DNA from: Mesocentrotus franciscanus
Taxonomy: Eukaryota; Echinodermata; Echinoidea; Camarodonta; Strongylocentrotidae
Assembly: GCA_037976565.1 (NCBI GenBank)
Contig: CP137674.1
Location: 4,209,284 to 4,273,283 of the forward strand
Direction: 5' to 3'
DNA length: 64,000 bases
Part shown: positions 35,519 to 47,844 of the stretch, piece after piece
How positions within the stretch are numbered: position 1 is the stretch's first letter
Layout: every line of letters starts with the position of its first letter
The notes under the pieces: generated by a model
Databases searched by the model: none
Told to the model about the DNA's origin: nothing
What the model saw: the letters and a program-made list of their open reading frames with translations, nothing else
Program-made: the position numbers and the translations under genes

Positions 35519-38138
35519 CTGGTGGGGGGGCTTGGGGGGGCGCTAGCCCCCCCAAATAAAATTAAACCATGACTTATTTTCAATTCCATACAAGTGATTT
35601 ATAAATGTTCGTGATATCACATGATTTTCAACAAAATGCGCGTTTCTCCATTTCTGTTGCAAACTGACACATTCCCAAATAGCCAGGAAGAGCATAATTA
35701 TGTTTTTATAGTCACTATTAATTTAGTGTCCACTAACAGTAACACTAGTAGATAACCGTATTATACGGCGTATATCCAGTTTAGCGAAAGTCTGGATACC
35801 CGTATGTCCGGCCTATATAGAGAAGAGCTTAGAAAAGACCGCGGCAGCTCTAGTCGGTACGCGGGGAATGCAGTCGCCTGCGCCCAGGGTTTGTTTTGGA
35901 TGTGGCGAGGAGGGTCATTTCCGGAGGGAATGTTCCACAGGCGCGGATCCAGGGGGCAGCGGGCCTTGCCCCGCAAAGAAAAAAAAAAAGAGAGAGAGAG
36001 AAGAAGGAAAAAGGAAAAAGGAAAAGAGGAGATAAAGGGAAGGAAAAAAGAGGAAGAAGAAAAGAAAAGAAGGGGGATATCAGTTGCAATTTTCCCGCCA
36101 ACAAGTTGTGGATCGGAGGGGGGGGCAAATGGCCCTTGCCTCTCCCCCCCCGCCAAAAAAAAAAGAGAGAAGGGAAAGGGAAAGAGGAGAGCTAAAGGGA
36201 ACAAAAAAAGAGGAAGAAGAAAAGAAAAGGGTGAAAAGAAGGGGAGATCAGATGCGTTTAATTCCGCCAACAACATGTGGATCGGGGGCGAAAGGCCCTT
36301 GCCCCCTAGCAAATCTAAAAGAGAGAGAGAGAGAAGGGGAAGGGAAAGGAAAGGGGAGGGAAAGGTAAGGAAAGAAAGAGAGAAAGAAGATAGGTAGGGA
36401 GATCAGTTGCGATTTTCCCGCCAACAAGGTGTAGATCGGGGGACACTGGCGTACTGATGGGGGTGAGCCAATTAGTGTCCTGCCAGTGTCACAATAAAAT
36501 TCAAACGTGGTTCATTTCTAATTCGATACCGGTGATTTACAAATGTTGCTGAAATGACATAATTATCCGAGATTTTTCCTCACTTCTTAGTAAATTATAC
36601 TTTTTTATGCGTTTGTTGGAAAATTACAAATTCCTAAATTTGCAGTCAGGCAAGAAATATGCTTATTTAGAGGCCTACATGGCAGGGCCCGCAGAACGAC
36701 GGGGCTCCGGGACCTCGAGCTCCGCCCCCCACTTTTTTGGAAAAAGTATACTAAACAGGCGCGGATCTACGGGGGGGGGGAGTTAGGGGGTTTAAACCCC
36801 CCCCTTGGGCCGCCAAAAAAAAAAAGAAGAAAAAAAAACACACTGGAGAGAAACCTTTCAAGTACATGTACAAATATTGTGAGAAGAGATTCAACTCATT
36901 TGGTAAATAGCCCCCCAAGATCGCCTCGCCGCTACGCGGCTCGTGGACGATGCTCCGCATCGTCATTGAGTCAAATTGTTTTAACTGTAACTTGATTTAA
37001 AAAGACGTTATCCAGCACTGCTTTTTATGGTCTCCATTGTGTTAGTAGATGCCAGGAAAACGGCACTTACGGCCGGGGTTCAAAATAGCCCCCAAAATCG
37101 CCTCGCCGCTACGCGGCTCGTCGAGGATGCTATTCATCGTCACTTGGTCAAACTGTTTAAACTGTTACTTTGTTTAAAATGACGTTATCCTGCACTGCTT
37201 TTTATGGTCTCCATTGTGTTAGTAGATGCCAGGAAAACGTCACTTACGGCCGGGGTTCAAAATAGCCCCCAAAATCGCCTCGCTACGCGGCTCGTCGAGG
37301 ATGCTCTGCATCGTCACTTGGTCAAACTGTTTAAACTGTTACTTGATTTAAAAAGACGTTATCGTGCACTGCTTTATGGTCTCCATTGTGTTAGTAGATG
37401 CCAGGAAAACATCACTTACGAGGGTTCAAAATAGCCCCCTCCCCCAAATCGCTTCGCCGCTACCCGGCTCGTGGACGAAGCTCCGCATCACGTATGGGGG
37501 TTCAAAATAGCCCATAAAAATCGCCTCGCCGCTACGCGGCTCGTGGACGATGCTCCACATCGTCATTGGGTCAAATTGTTTTAACTGTTACTTGATTTAA
37601 AAATTCGTTATCAAGCACTGCTTTTTATGGACTCCATCGTGGTATTAGATGCCAGGAAAACATCACATACGGGCCGGGAGGTTCAAAATAGCCCCAAAAA
37701 AAAAAAAAAAAAAAAAAAAAATCGCCGCTTTGCGGCTTGCGGACGATGCTCAGCATCGTCATTTGGTCACCCCCCCCCCCTTAGCAAAAGGCTTAATCCG
37801 CACCTGCTAAAGAGAAATAGCAAAGAAAGAGAGAAAATAAGAAAGAATAGTGACCTGCCAGTGTCACAAAATAATGAGTATCAAAATATGCTCATCTGAC
37901 CGTAATTAGATGCCCATATATACCCCTGAGCTTCCGGGACTCTGCCCTTGACCCCTGCCGGGGCTTTGCCCCTAGACCCCACGCCAATTTACACTACGCT
38001 CTATACTTGATCGTAAATACTTTAGCCTCCCCCTACCCACTTTGAAAAACGTTCAGCGGGGCCTGCATGTAAGAGTGGGGTGATGCAGATTTTTTTGTCT
38101 GCCAGCCCCCCCAAACTTTTTTGCTCATTACGCCACTG
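35519..38138 (+). mobile_element. 2.6 kb non-autonomous hAT-type element, copy 1
   Basis: Ends CACTGGCGTACTGG and TTACGCCACTG are inverted, and GTTCCTAT is duplicated exactly on both sides (35511-35518 and 38139-38146). An 8 bp duplication and CA(G/C)TGGCGTA ends are hAT features. Inside are polypurine modules (35980-36390), nested GCGCGGATCCAGG ends and a tandem array (36905-37770). No transposase frame is seen. The same element recurs at 42376-45466. Confidence 0.9.
36905..37770. repeat. ~180 bp tandem repeats inside hAT copy 1
   Basis: About five units share ATCGCCTCGCCGCTACGCGG, GTTTAAACTGTTACTTG, GACGTTATC and TGCACTGCTTTTTATGGTCT. Units at about 36918, 37096, 37276, 37448 (short), 37526 and 37722 differ by point changes and a poly(A) expansion at 37696-37720. 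Confidence 0.85.
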
Positions 38139-38146
38139 GTTCCTAT

Positions 38147-40237
38147 TGATAGGAAACAACCATTCATGTTTTCGTTTTAAGCATAATCTCTTAACGAAAG
38201 AATAAATAAGACCCTTACAGGCCTTACATTTCAATATGTTTAGGACAAGGCCACTTTTCTGAAGGGCACATTTCTATATTGCAGCACAAATAGGAAGAAT
38301 TGGAAAGGGCACAAAAAATCTCCAAGGCCAATGAGAGGGGCATTGAGGCCAATCAAAAGGGCATCCAAGGCTATGGCCTTGGTGGCCTTGGACATATTTA
38401 AGCCCTGCCCTTAATAATTTACATAATTATATAAACTAAAATGCAAATGAGCGTAGCGGGCGAGCTTTTTCAGAAATTGGAGGGAAAATGCCCTCAGTCG
38501 CTTTAGATTAGGGGCACATAGTGTTAGGAAGGCTTTGAGAATTCTGTTGTTTCAGGGGAGACGGGCGGGGGTGACAAAATATCATGTCTTATCCTACTTA
38601 AAAGGGGCGTTTTGGGAACTTGAAAAGTGGGGGCACTATGTCCCCTTGTTCCCCCGAGCGCCGCCTCTGTTATTTATCCGAATGGTTCCTATAGGGGGCG
38701 CAATATTCAACAACAGCTGATGACACTTATACATTATAAAGTGACAGCTTTCATCATTGTTATCTTTAAAAGAAGCTAACACTCAATGACGGACCGTGCT
38801 TATTTGCGAGTTTTACCTAATATAAGGATCATGTCATTATTCATTATATTAATCATTATAATATTTTTTTTAATTTGATACTTCGCTCGGTCACTTTGCT
38901 TCTTTATTGTCTTTAGTTCTTCGTCAAATTTTAGCTACCAACCTTGGGTTAATTGCATCAAAATCTGTGTCGTTATTTCTTAATATTAAAAGCGGAATTT
39001 ACTCTGGTTTGTTTTTTAGGTGATGATTTTGGACAGGGGCGTCACACCCCACCCCCCCCCCCTCGGACACCAAGACCCCTAGCCACGCCCCTGGTCACAC
39101 AGGAAAACATTTTCAGTTTTGACTTCCTCATGCAAAAATATTTTCTAACATTCCCCTGCCAGATAAATCAGGCTTAAAAACAACATCCGTTATATCATCT
39201 GAGAACCTGACTTCTATAAAATAATATTGCAAGGGGGGAAATCCCCAAGTAAAACAAATCATTTTAAAATACACGGAACAGTTAGTCTTCTGTTGAGAGC
39301 CAGACGGGCTAGGTGTCTAGCCCATATACTCAGACATGGCAGTTAATGCTCTTCTGGCTCTCTTATGTCGCGGTAAATCTCCTCGGTTTACCTCGACTAG
39401 TGCGGTGAACATAGCCTTAATTTGGGTGCTATATACTTGTCTCGTCTGATACACGGCAATTAAACCTCGATCTGAGAGCAGCATGGCAGTATGATTACAT
39501 ACACAGTTTAATAAAAGTTCATATACTTGTTCATACGATCATAAAGACTCGGGAGAAATCAACTCAAGGACGATTTCAATACCATATATTATAGAAATCA
39601 TGACCGGATTGCAAAATATGCAATTGTAATACACAGGACTTCCCCTTTCAACGGCATATGGTTGATTTTGTTTTTTAATGGAAAAAGAATGGTTTAAATT
39701 ATTGAGTTAAAATGCTTGATGAAAGTGGATCTGCCATTCAGAATGTTCTGCAGGATAAAAAAAAGACTAGCATTTCGGTGGACAAACGTTAAAGGGAGTG
39801 TAGCAACAGTAGCATGACTAAACTATATGTCTTTCCCATGGCCTAGCTGACTCGGGGCCGATCGGGTATATTAGCCGAATACGACTATGGACGACGCGAC
39901 CGCAGCATTCACGTCGTGCAACATACGCGAAGCCGACGCGTGAGGAGAACTTCGGTCTGTTTCGCGAACGCTACCGCGCGCTGACCATGTAGAGATTAGA
40001 GCACTTAATACTGCGTGTGCATGGGCCTATTCTTGCGCAGCACTATGCGTAAATGGGTAAATGGGTAAATGGGTAAATGGGTAAGTTCGCTTACTATATA
40101 TCTATGTGTGCGCACTAAATTAAGCCTTTAACTTGTTATTTATTTGTCGATCAGTCTAGCCGTACTGTCACGAAACAATCTTGAATGAATTCTTTTTACA
40201 TCAAATAACAAGGATCGAGGAGTTTCGTTGTATAAAA
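38147..40237. other. mostly non-coding
   Basis: No convincing gene. One 55-codon minus frame (39317-39484) has balanced composition but no known domain. TAAATGGG is repeated four times at 40050-40083. CCCCACCCCCCCCCC and CACGCCCCTGG at 39050-39095 look like transposon ends. Confidence 0.5.
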
Positions 40238-40402
40238 CAAATGATGCATGTTTTCATTCGTTCATTATACGATCTATCCGCCCTCGCTGATGCTGTGTGT
40301 ATCTATCGCACTTAGCCTAACGGCTTCGTGCAATAGATACACACAGCCTCAACTCGAGTGCGGATAGATCGTATAATGAACTCATGCGCATGCATCATTT
40401 GT
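40238..40402. repeat. 165 bp palindromic element
   Basis: Outer arms ACAAATGATGCATG and CATGCATCATTTGT, and inner arms GTTCATTATACGATCTATCC / GGATAGATCGTATAATGAAC plus GCTGTGTGTATCTAT / ATAGATACACACAGC, fold onto a ~25 bp loop. The palindrome appears to continue across the neighbouring hAT insertion (GTATAA on both outer sides). Confidence 0.8.
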
Positions 40403-40614
40403 CAGGGGCGGATCCAGCCGGCGGCAAGGGAGGGGGCCTAAAAAGGGGCCCACTTCGTGCGAAAATTTGAAAATCGTGCCGGTCGATTTTTCGCTCGGTG
40501 GGGGGGAAGGGTAATTTTTTTTCCACCGCCACCCCTTGGGCGCCAGGGTTTGTGACCACAAATTTTTTTGGCACCCGAAAATTTTTTCCCTACGGGCCCC
40601 TGGATCCGCCACTG
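40403..40614. mobile_element. 212 bp hAT MITE with 8 bp target duplication
   Basis: Starts CAGGGGCGGATCCAG and ends CTGGATCCGCCACTG. TCATTTGT is duplicated exactly (40395-40402 and 40615-40622). It inserted at the edge of the palindrome at 40238-40402. Confidence 0.92.
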
Positions 40615-40622
40615 TCATTTGT

Positions 40623-42375
40623 ATAATATTGAAGCCCTAAAAAAAAGCGCTTCAAAAAGGAAATAATTTATGTACAACATAAATGTTTCTCTTTAAAATG
40701 GGGATTCGACTCGGAACAGAGTGATGCCAAACACGGCTCCCCGAAAGTGTTTTCCACTCTTGTAAAGAGAGTACAGACATATATGCTAAATTTTTAAACC
40801 AAAGTAAATTTCTTTACATCGTCTTATCTTACAAAACAAATTAGTAGTGTAAACAATTATTGTTAAAATGCTTTCGCAAGCTTACCGTCTAGACATAACT
40901 CACTCAAAATCTTCTTTCGAGTTCATCTTTTTTTTACATGTTCATAAACGGCTTAAATTTCTCCTACGTGAAATCCAGAATTCGGAGCGGTACCCCATGT
41001 CTTGTCTCCGTTAAAATGTCACGTATATTGTATACGCTGGATAAAAAGCTGTACATTTGTTTTGCTTTTTTATTTTGTCAGGCCAGGATGCGCGCGCATA
41101 CACTGAGACTGACGTTTCTATTTCTACGACGCGCACAGATTGAGCAAACTGTGATTTACACGAAGTGTGCTAGACTTAGCCCACAGTCGTTTTGTGCTAA
41201 ACGAAGACCTCTCTGATATAATTTTGAACAACTTAACTCGATAAAATCCATACACTTTCTTTATTTTTGATGGTCCACAATGAAAATCCAAACCTAAGCA
41301 GAGCTACTTTGTGGCAAACTTTGTGCAGCAGTTGAACAATCTAGCCCTATAATAAATTCGAATTAATTAAAATTTCGAATTAGTATTCGAGCGACTTGCA
41401 ATGCATTGTACAGATATCGAAAACAGTACATTGTTCAGATATCTAACGGAAAACTGCAACGTTCAACAAGACCACTTGAAATAAGGAAGAAAAAAAAAGA
41501 GACGCGCAAAAAGGAAATTCATGAATTCATAAATTAATTGTAATATTGAAAGAGAGATAAATGTTTATGACGACTCTTAAAGCCTGACTTCGAGTTGCTC
41601 TTTTATCAGAAAACATTACATACCGCATAAAAAAATCAAAATATAATAAATTGTTATTTGTTCCTCGAATATTCTCATGTAATATTTCATTAATGTGTTT
41701 TTTAGTTTCTATCTTACTGTATTATTGTTTCATGTTGTTTTTACACTCACTTTGTTGTTAATAAGATATTTTCTTCCTCCAAAATTCTTCCAAAGGCTAC
41801 TCCATTTCTAGAATTCTTCTCATCCAGCCTTTTAATTTGTCCTCTACCCATCAATCACTTTCCATCGTTTCTCTCACTTTTTACCTACTATACACCCTCT
41901 CCCATTCGCCTTCCTTTCTATCACCTTTCCCCCTTTCTTTTCCTTATTGTCTTCTTAAATATCTCACCCTCTATTCCTCCAGCTGTCAGTATCTCTCCCC
42001 ATCTTAAGTATAAGTTATTTGAATGTAACTTTCTTGAATATCGATGTTTGTGTATTCTAATTTGTAGTAAATATTTATCACTCTGCTGTAAGTTCTACAT
42101 TACGATTGTCTATTAATTATGTACATGTATATTTTGTGTGATAATTTTATATATATTTGTTTGTTTTGTTTTTATCCAGCTCAAGGACAGCAGTTTTTTT
42201 CTCAACTGAAGAGGTATCCCTGTTTAAATAATACCGGAAATAAAATCGAAATATAATACTTTTTAAAGCTCCCCTACTACCCACTATACCATCTCTGTGT
42301 CTCTCTCTTCTCCAAGCTACTCCCTCTCTTTTTCATGTGCCTCCGTCTCTCCTTCATTATCATGTTACTTCCACT
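40623..42375. other. mostly non-coding
   Basis: AT-rich, no recognisable gene. A possible 34 nt plus-strand exon (42180-42213, ATCCAG acceptor, GTATCC donor, reading AQGQQFFSQLKR) is noted but its phase does not match the candidate exon at 45991. Confidence 0.45.
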
Positions 42376-45300
42376 CACTGGCGTACTGGTGGGGAGGGGG
42401 CGCTAGCCCCCAAATTAAATTAAACCATGACTTATTTTGTGATTTATAAATGTTCGTGATATCACATGATTTTCAATAAAATGCGCGTTTCTCCATTTCT
42501 GTTGCAAACTGACACATTCCCAAATAGCCAGGAAGAGCATATGTTTTTATAGTCACTAATGGGCCTTAGTGGCCACTAACATTAACACTAGTAAATAACC
42601 GTATATCCAGTTTAGCGAAAAGTCTGGATACCCGTATTTCCGGCCTAGAGAAGAGCTTAGAGAAGATCGCGGCAGCTCTAGGCGGTACGCGGGGATACGC
42701 AGTCGCCTGCGCCCAGGGTTTGTTTTGGATGTGTCGAGGAGGGTCATTTCCGGAGGGAATGTTCCACAGGCGCGGATCCAGGGGGGAGGCCTGCCCCCCG
42801 CAAAGAAAAAGAAAAAGAGAGAGACAGAAGGAAAAGAAGGGAAAGGGAAAGAGGAGAGAAAGGGAAAGAAAGAAGAGGAAGAAGAAAAGAAAATGGGGAA
42901 AAGAAGGAGATCGGGGGCCGAAAGGGCCTTGCCTCACAGGCTGTTGCCCCCATCACAAAAATAAGAGAGAAGGAAGGAAAGGGAAAGAAAAAAGGAAAAG
43001 AGGAGATAAAGGGAAGGAAAAAAAGAGGAATAGGAAAAGAAAAGAAGGGGGATATCAGTTGCAATTTTCCCGCCAACAAGTTGTGGATCGGAGGGGGGGG
43101 GGCTAAAGGCCCTTGCCTCTCCCGCCCCCGCTAAAAAAAAAGAGAGAAGGGAAAGGGAAAGAGGAGAGCTAAAAGGGAACAAAAAAAGAGGAAGAAGAAA
43201 AGAAAAGGGTGAAAAGAAGGGGAGATCAGTTGCGATTAATCCCGCCAAAAACATGTGGATCGGGGGGGGGCGAAAGGCCCTTGCCTCCCTAGCAAACCTA
43301 AAAGAGAGAGAAGGAAGGGAGGGAAGGGAAGGGGAGGGAAAGGTAAGGAAAGAAAGAGAGAAAGAAGATAGGTAGGGAGATCAGTTGCGATTTTTCCCGC
43401 CAACAAGGTGTAGATCGGGGTGGGGGCCACTGGAGTATTGATGGGGGCCATTAGTGTCCTGCCAGTGTCACAATAAAATTCAAACGTGGTCCATTTCTTA
43501 TTCGATACCGGTGATTTACAAATGTTGCTGAAATGACATAATTTTCCGAGATTTTCCTCACTTTTTAGTAAATTATACTTTTTTATGCGTTTGTTGGAAA
43601 ATTACAAATTCCTAAATTTACAGTCAGGCAAGAAATATGCTTATTTAGAGGCCTTCATGACAGGGCCCGCAGAACGACGGGGCTCCGGGGCCTCGAGCTC
43701 CGACCCCTATTTTGGGGGAAAAAGTATACTAAAGAGAAATAGAAAGAAAGAGAGAAAGAAAGAAAGAATAGTGACTTGCCAGTGTCACAAAATAATGAGG
43801 TATCAAAATATGCTCATCTGACCGTGATTAAATGCCTAAAACCCCTGAGCTTCCGGAGGCTCTGTCCCCTGGATTCCACCTAGGGCCCTAAAGCGTGCCC
43901 CTGGATGCTCATCTAACGGTAATTTAATGCCTAAAACCCCCGAGCTTCTGGGGACCCCAAGCCAATTAGTGTCCTGCCAGTGTCACAAATAAGGTATCAA
44001 AAAATGCTCATCTGACCGTAATTAAACGCCTAAAACCCCTGAGCTTCCGGGGGCTCTGCCCCTGGACCTAACCAAGGGTCCTAAGGCGAGCCCATGGATA
44101 CTCATCTGACCGTTATGTAATGCCTAAAACCCTTGAGCTTCCGGGGGCTCCGCCCGGGACCCCACGCCAATAAGTGACCTGCCAGTGTCCCAAATAAGGT
44201 ATCAAAATATGCTTATCTGACCGTAATGAAATGCCTAAAACCCCTGAGCTTCCGGGGGCTCCGCCCCCTAGACCCCACACGGAGCCTTAAGGCGGCCCCT
44301 GTGGGCTTATCTGACCGTTATAAAATGCCTGACACCCTGAGCTTCTGGGGGCTCCGCCCCCTGGACCCCACGCCAATTAGTGTCCTGCCAGTGTCACAAA
44401 TAAGGTATCAAAATAAGCTCATCTGACCGTAATTAAACGCCTAAAACCCCTGAGCTTCCGGGGGCTCCGCCCCCTGGACCCTACCAATGGCCCTAAGGCG
44501 GGCCCCTGCATGGATACTCATTTGACCGTAATGTATTGCCTTAAACCCCTGAGCTTCCAGGGGCTCTGCCCCCTGGACCCAACCAATGGCCCTTAGTCAG
44601 GTCCCTGGATACTCATCTAACAGTAATTCATTGCCTAAAACCCCTGAACTGGGCTCCGCCCCCTGGACCCCACGCCAATTAGTGACCTGCCAGTGTCACA
44701 AATAGTGTATCAAAATATGCTCATCTGACCGTAATTAAATGCCCAAAACCCCTGAGCTTCCGGGGGCTCTGCCCCCTCGACCCCACCAGGGGCCTAAGGC
44801 GAGCCCCTGAATGCTCAATGGCCGTTATAAAATGCCTCAAATCTCTGAGTTTCAGGGGGCTCAGCCCCCTGAACCCCACGTCAATTAGTGACCTGCCAGT
44901 GTCATGAATAAGGTATCAAAATATGCTCGTCTGACCTTAATTATACGCCTAAAATCCCTGAGCTTCCAGGGGCTCTGCCCCCTGGACCCAACCAATGGCC
45001 CTAAGCCAGGCCCCTGGATACTCATCTGACAGTAATTCATTGCCTAAAATCCCTGAACTTCCGGGAGCTCCGCCCCCTGGACCCCACGCCAATTAGTGAC
45101 CTGCCAGTGTCACAAATAGGGTATCAAAATAAGGTCATCTGACCGTAATAAATGCCTAAAACCCCTGAGCTTCCGGGGGCTCCGCCCCCTCGACCCCACC
45201 AGGGGGCCTAAGGCGGGCCCCTGAATGCTCAATGAACGTTATAAAATGCCTCAAATCCCTGAGCTTCCGGTGACTCTGCCCCTTGACCCTGCCGGGGCTT

Positions 45301-45466
45301 TTCCCTAGACCCCACGCCAATTTACACTACGCTCTACCTGATCGTAAATATTTTAGCCTCCCCCAACCACTTTGAAAAACGTTCAGTGGGGCCTGCATAT
45401 AAGAGTGGGGTGATGCGGATTTTTTGTCTGCCAGCCCCCCAAACTTTTTTGCTCATTACGCCACTG
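42376..45466 (+). mobile_element. 3.1 kb non-autonomous hAT-type element, copy 2
   Basis: Same ends as copy 1 (CACTGGCGTACTGG ... TTACGCCACTG) and an exact 8 bp duplication CTTCCACT (42368-42375 and 45467-45474). The 5' third is closely similar to 35519-36450. It differs from copy 1 by lacking the 180 bp array and carrying its own array at 43790-45290. No transposase frame. Confidence 0.9.
43790..45290. repeat. GC-rich composite tandem array inside hAT copy 2
   Basis: Roughly seven to ten irregular ~100-230 bp units combine CCCCTGAGCTTCCGGGGGCT, CCGCCCCCTGGACCCCACGC, CAATTAGTGACCTGCCAGTG and GTATCAAAATATGCTCATCT. GAGCTTCCGGGGGCTCCGCC is self-complementary enough to form hairpins. One unit also exists in copy 1 (37850-38000). 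Confidence 0.85.
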
Positions 45467-45656
45467 CTTCCACTATCAATATGTCTCTATCATTCTCTTT
45501 AGCTCGCTCTTCCAATTTTGTTCTTGCTAAATACCAGTGTATCTGAACTTCGCAAATCTCTTCCACATTCCTATAAATGTATCAATCTCTTATATCTCTT
45601 CCAATCTCATTCCTCAGACTCACCCTCTTCTCCTCTTTTTCACTTTTTCCACTACT

Positions 45657-45707
45657 TATCTCTTCTCCCTCTCCTCTCTCCCTTTCTCCCTCTCTCTCTC
45701 TCTCTCT

Positions 45708-45746
<39 letters not shown>

Positions 45747-45816
45747 CCTCTCTCTCTCTATCTCTCTCTTCCCCCTCTTTCAGTCTCCTTCCATCTCTCC
45801 CTCTATCTCTCTCTGT

Positions 45817-45858
<42 letters not shown>

Positions 45859-45990
45859 CTCTCTCTCTGTCCCCTCTCCCTATCTCTCTCTGTCCCTCTC
45901 TCTCTCTCGCTCTCCCTCTATCTCTTCCTCTCTCTTCTCCCTTCTCTCTCCCCCACCCCAACTATGTCTCTCTCTCTCTCTCTCTCTCAG
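45657..45990. repeat. ~330 bp (CT)n polypyrimidine tract
   Basis: Nearly pure C/T sequence in CTCTCT and CCCTCT blocks on the plus strand. Three-frame Ser/Leu/Pro open frames across it are artefacts. It ends CTCTCAG directly before the candidate exon at 45991. Confidence 0.95.
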
Positions 45991-46073
45991 CATTTGAAGA
46001 ATTTTCATCATTATTAGAACGTCGACTTGATGAAGATACAACATTTAAGTCCATCACACAACCGCATTCTTAA
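45991..46073 (+). CDS. candidate terminal exon (uncertain)
   Basis: After the polypyrimidine tract and CAG, the phase-1 frame reads FEEFSSLLERRLDEDTTFKS then ITQPHS and a stop. The amphipathic, charged composition looks like real protein rather than repeat, and the acceptor context is strong. No matching upstream exon was found; the hAT element lies just upstream. Could be the 3' end of a plus-strand gene or chance. Confidence 0.3.
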
Positions 46074-47697
46074 TCACTTTTGGTATTCTCAATATATTTT
46101 AATTTTCATTTCATTTCATTTCATTTCATTTTATTTTATTTCGACACGGATCACTTGCTTCAGCCAATGGCTGTTCTTCTGCAAGTCCGTGCATGCATAA
46201 TAAAATCACATACAAAATATATACAATTCAAATTAAAACGCAATACAAATTAAACAATTATAACAGTAAAATAATAGCGGATTTAAAATCAATTGAATAA
46301 AATATAATGAAAATAATTGTAACGAGCGTGATGAGCAACATAATATAATGATTAATAAATACATATATAAAATGATATAAATTAAAGTAAAATGTAAGTT
46401 AAAATTAGGAATTGAGAAAATCAAAAATTGATATATATTTATCATCATCTAGAATGTTCTTTTAGAGGAGCTTACATATTTATATATATGTATAGCATTA
46501 CAGAACTCTTTAAGAAGTAGGGCCAGTGATTTCCTTTTCATTTTGGGGCGGGGGAAAGATCCGAGGAACTCAACATTAAAGGAGTATAGCGATTAAATGG
46601 GGAAAGATCGAACACTGCATTTTACCAACGCACATTGACAAATTACATTATTGGGAGGGAGTGCACCGACCGAGCGAGAACAATTTGCAACATCTTTTGA
46701 AAAACTTTTGTTTGCATTTTCATTAACGTATTTAGATCATATTATATGAATTATATCAATAATTGATAATTAGCTGAATCATGCTTTTTGTATGAACAAA
46801 CTGAACATAGTAATACATAAATTGTCGACATACAGTTTATATAATTAAAACAAAATTGTTTCTCTTATGTTTAGGTATTATATGGTACATTAACAATAAC
46901 ATTTGCATAAAAAATAATCACATGTCATTCAATTAAAGAAAGATACAAATTTTACAAAGTACAGACAAAACAAACAGAGAGACAAAAACTAACAGAACAA
47001 ACAGCAACAACAACAAAAACATAAAACAAGGAACAAGAACAACAAGAAAAAGGAAACAACAATAAAACAAAACAAAACAAAAATGTTAGGGTTCAACCTT
47101 TCCCCTCAATGCTACCAGCTTATTGTTATGTAGATTAAGGAATTGGGTTGAATGCATTGGGTAGAACTTTAGGCTCCACTGTACTCTACATAGCTCTAAC
47201 AGGTGATGCATATCTGTAGTGGGTGGGTTGCCTTACATAGCAGTTTAGTGTCATTATCTGCACATAATTCATACAGGCAGGACCTATGGGTTGGAGGTGA
47301 ATGAAAGTTGAAATTTTCAATGGTCAAAAACATGGCATTTTGCGCTGCAAGGCTAAGTTCCATGGAGTGTCAAGATCACCAGAACCGACATTGAGGCCTG
47401 CCCCGATTACCTGCATTTAGTCAACCAAGTCAAACTATGGTGTTCCGGCTAGGACTTACATAACAAGTCCTCTGTCAAAGTTTCATGCCACAATGGGTGG
47501 ATCCCTATAACCACTAAGGAGAGTTGAAGGTGCTACCAGATGGAGCAACACCTTCGTTATGGTGGACAACTAAAGTTTCAGCAACAGTAACAGCTATGAT
47601 TTCTTCATTCTGGATGAACCAGTATTTTAATATCACACCTTGAGAGTGATTGCATCACTAAAGTGGGTTATTTTGTTTATATCTCCAGACTTTAAAA
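46074..47697. other. non-coding
   Basis: AT-rich with (ATTTC)n at 46105-46142 and A-rich CAACAA/AAAACAAAAC tracts at 46980-47080. The more complex part, 47090-47690, showed no long open frame on either strand. Confidence 0.5.
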
Positions 47698-47775
47698 CGA
47701 TAAGCCTACGATCCCGCGTCTGATCCAAGCGCGTCATCTCTCTTTTAGTAAAACAATAGCCGAACCCGAGTTAAA
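47698..47775 (+). pseudogene. inverted copy of a TSP1-gene 3' end
   Basis: On the plus strand GATCCCGCGTCTGATCCAAG, then CGCGTCATC, a TAG and TAAAACAATAGCCGAACCCG match the last codons, stop and 3' flank of the gene at 31757 (minus strand there). It reads DPASDPSASSLF-stop against DPASHPNAPSFC-stop. It faces the opposite way to the gene at 47851, whose stop is ~80 bp away. Confidence 0.7.
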
Positions 47776-47804
47776 GAGAAGGTTCATTGATTTTAAAAAC
47801 TAAC

Positions 47805-47810
47805 TTTATT
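47805..47810 (-). terminator. poly(A) signal AATAAA
   Basis: AATAAA on the minus strand about 40 nt after the stop codon at 47851. Confidence 0.55.
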
Positions 47811-47844
47811 GTCATTATTGCAAAGGTGAAACTTTAATTGAACA

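Noticed and set aside
43770..45300. CRISPR-like array
   Set aside because: Units are 100-230 bp, irregular, contiguous and inside a hAT element in animal DNA; there are no spacers.
45518..46073. Ser/Leu/Pro-rich frames of 146-178 codons
   Set aside because: All three plus-strand frames are open because the sequence is (CT)n; only the last 83 bp is retained as a candidate exon.
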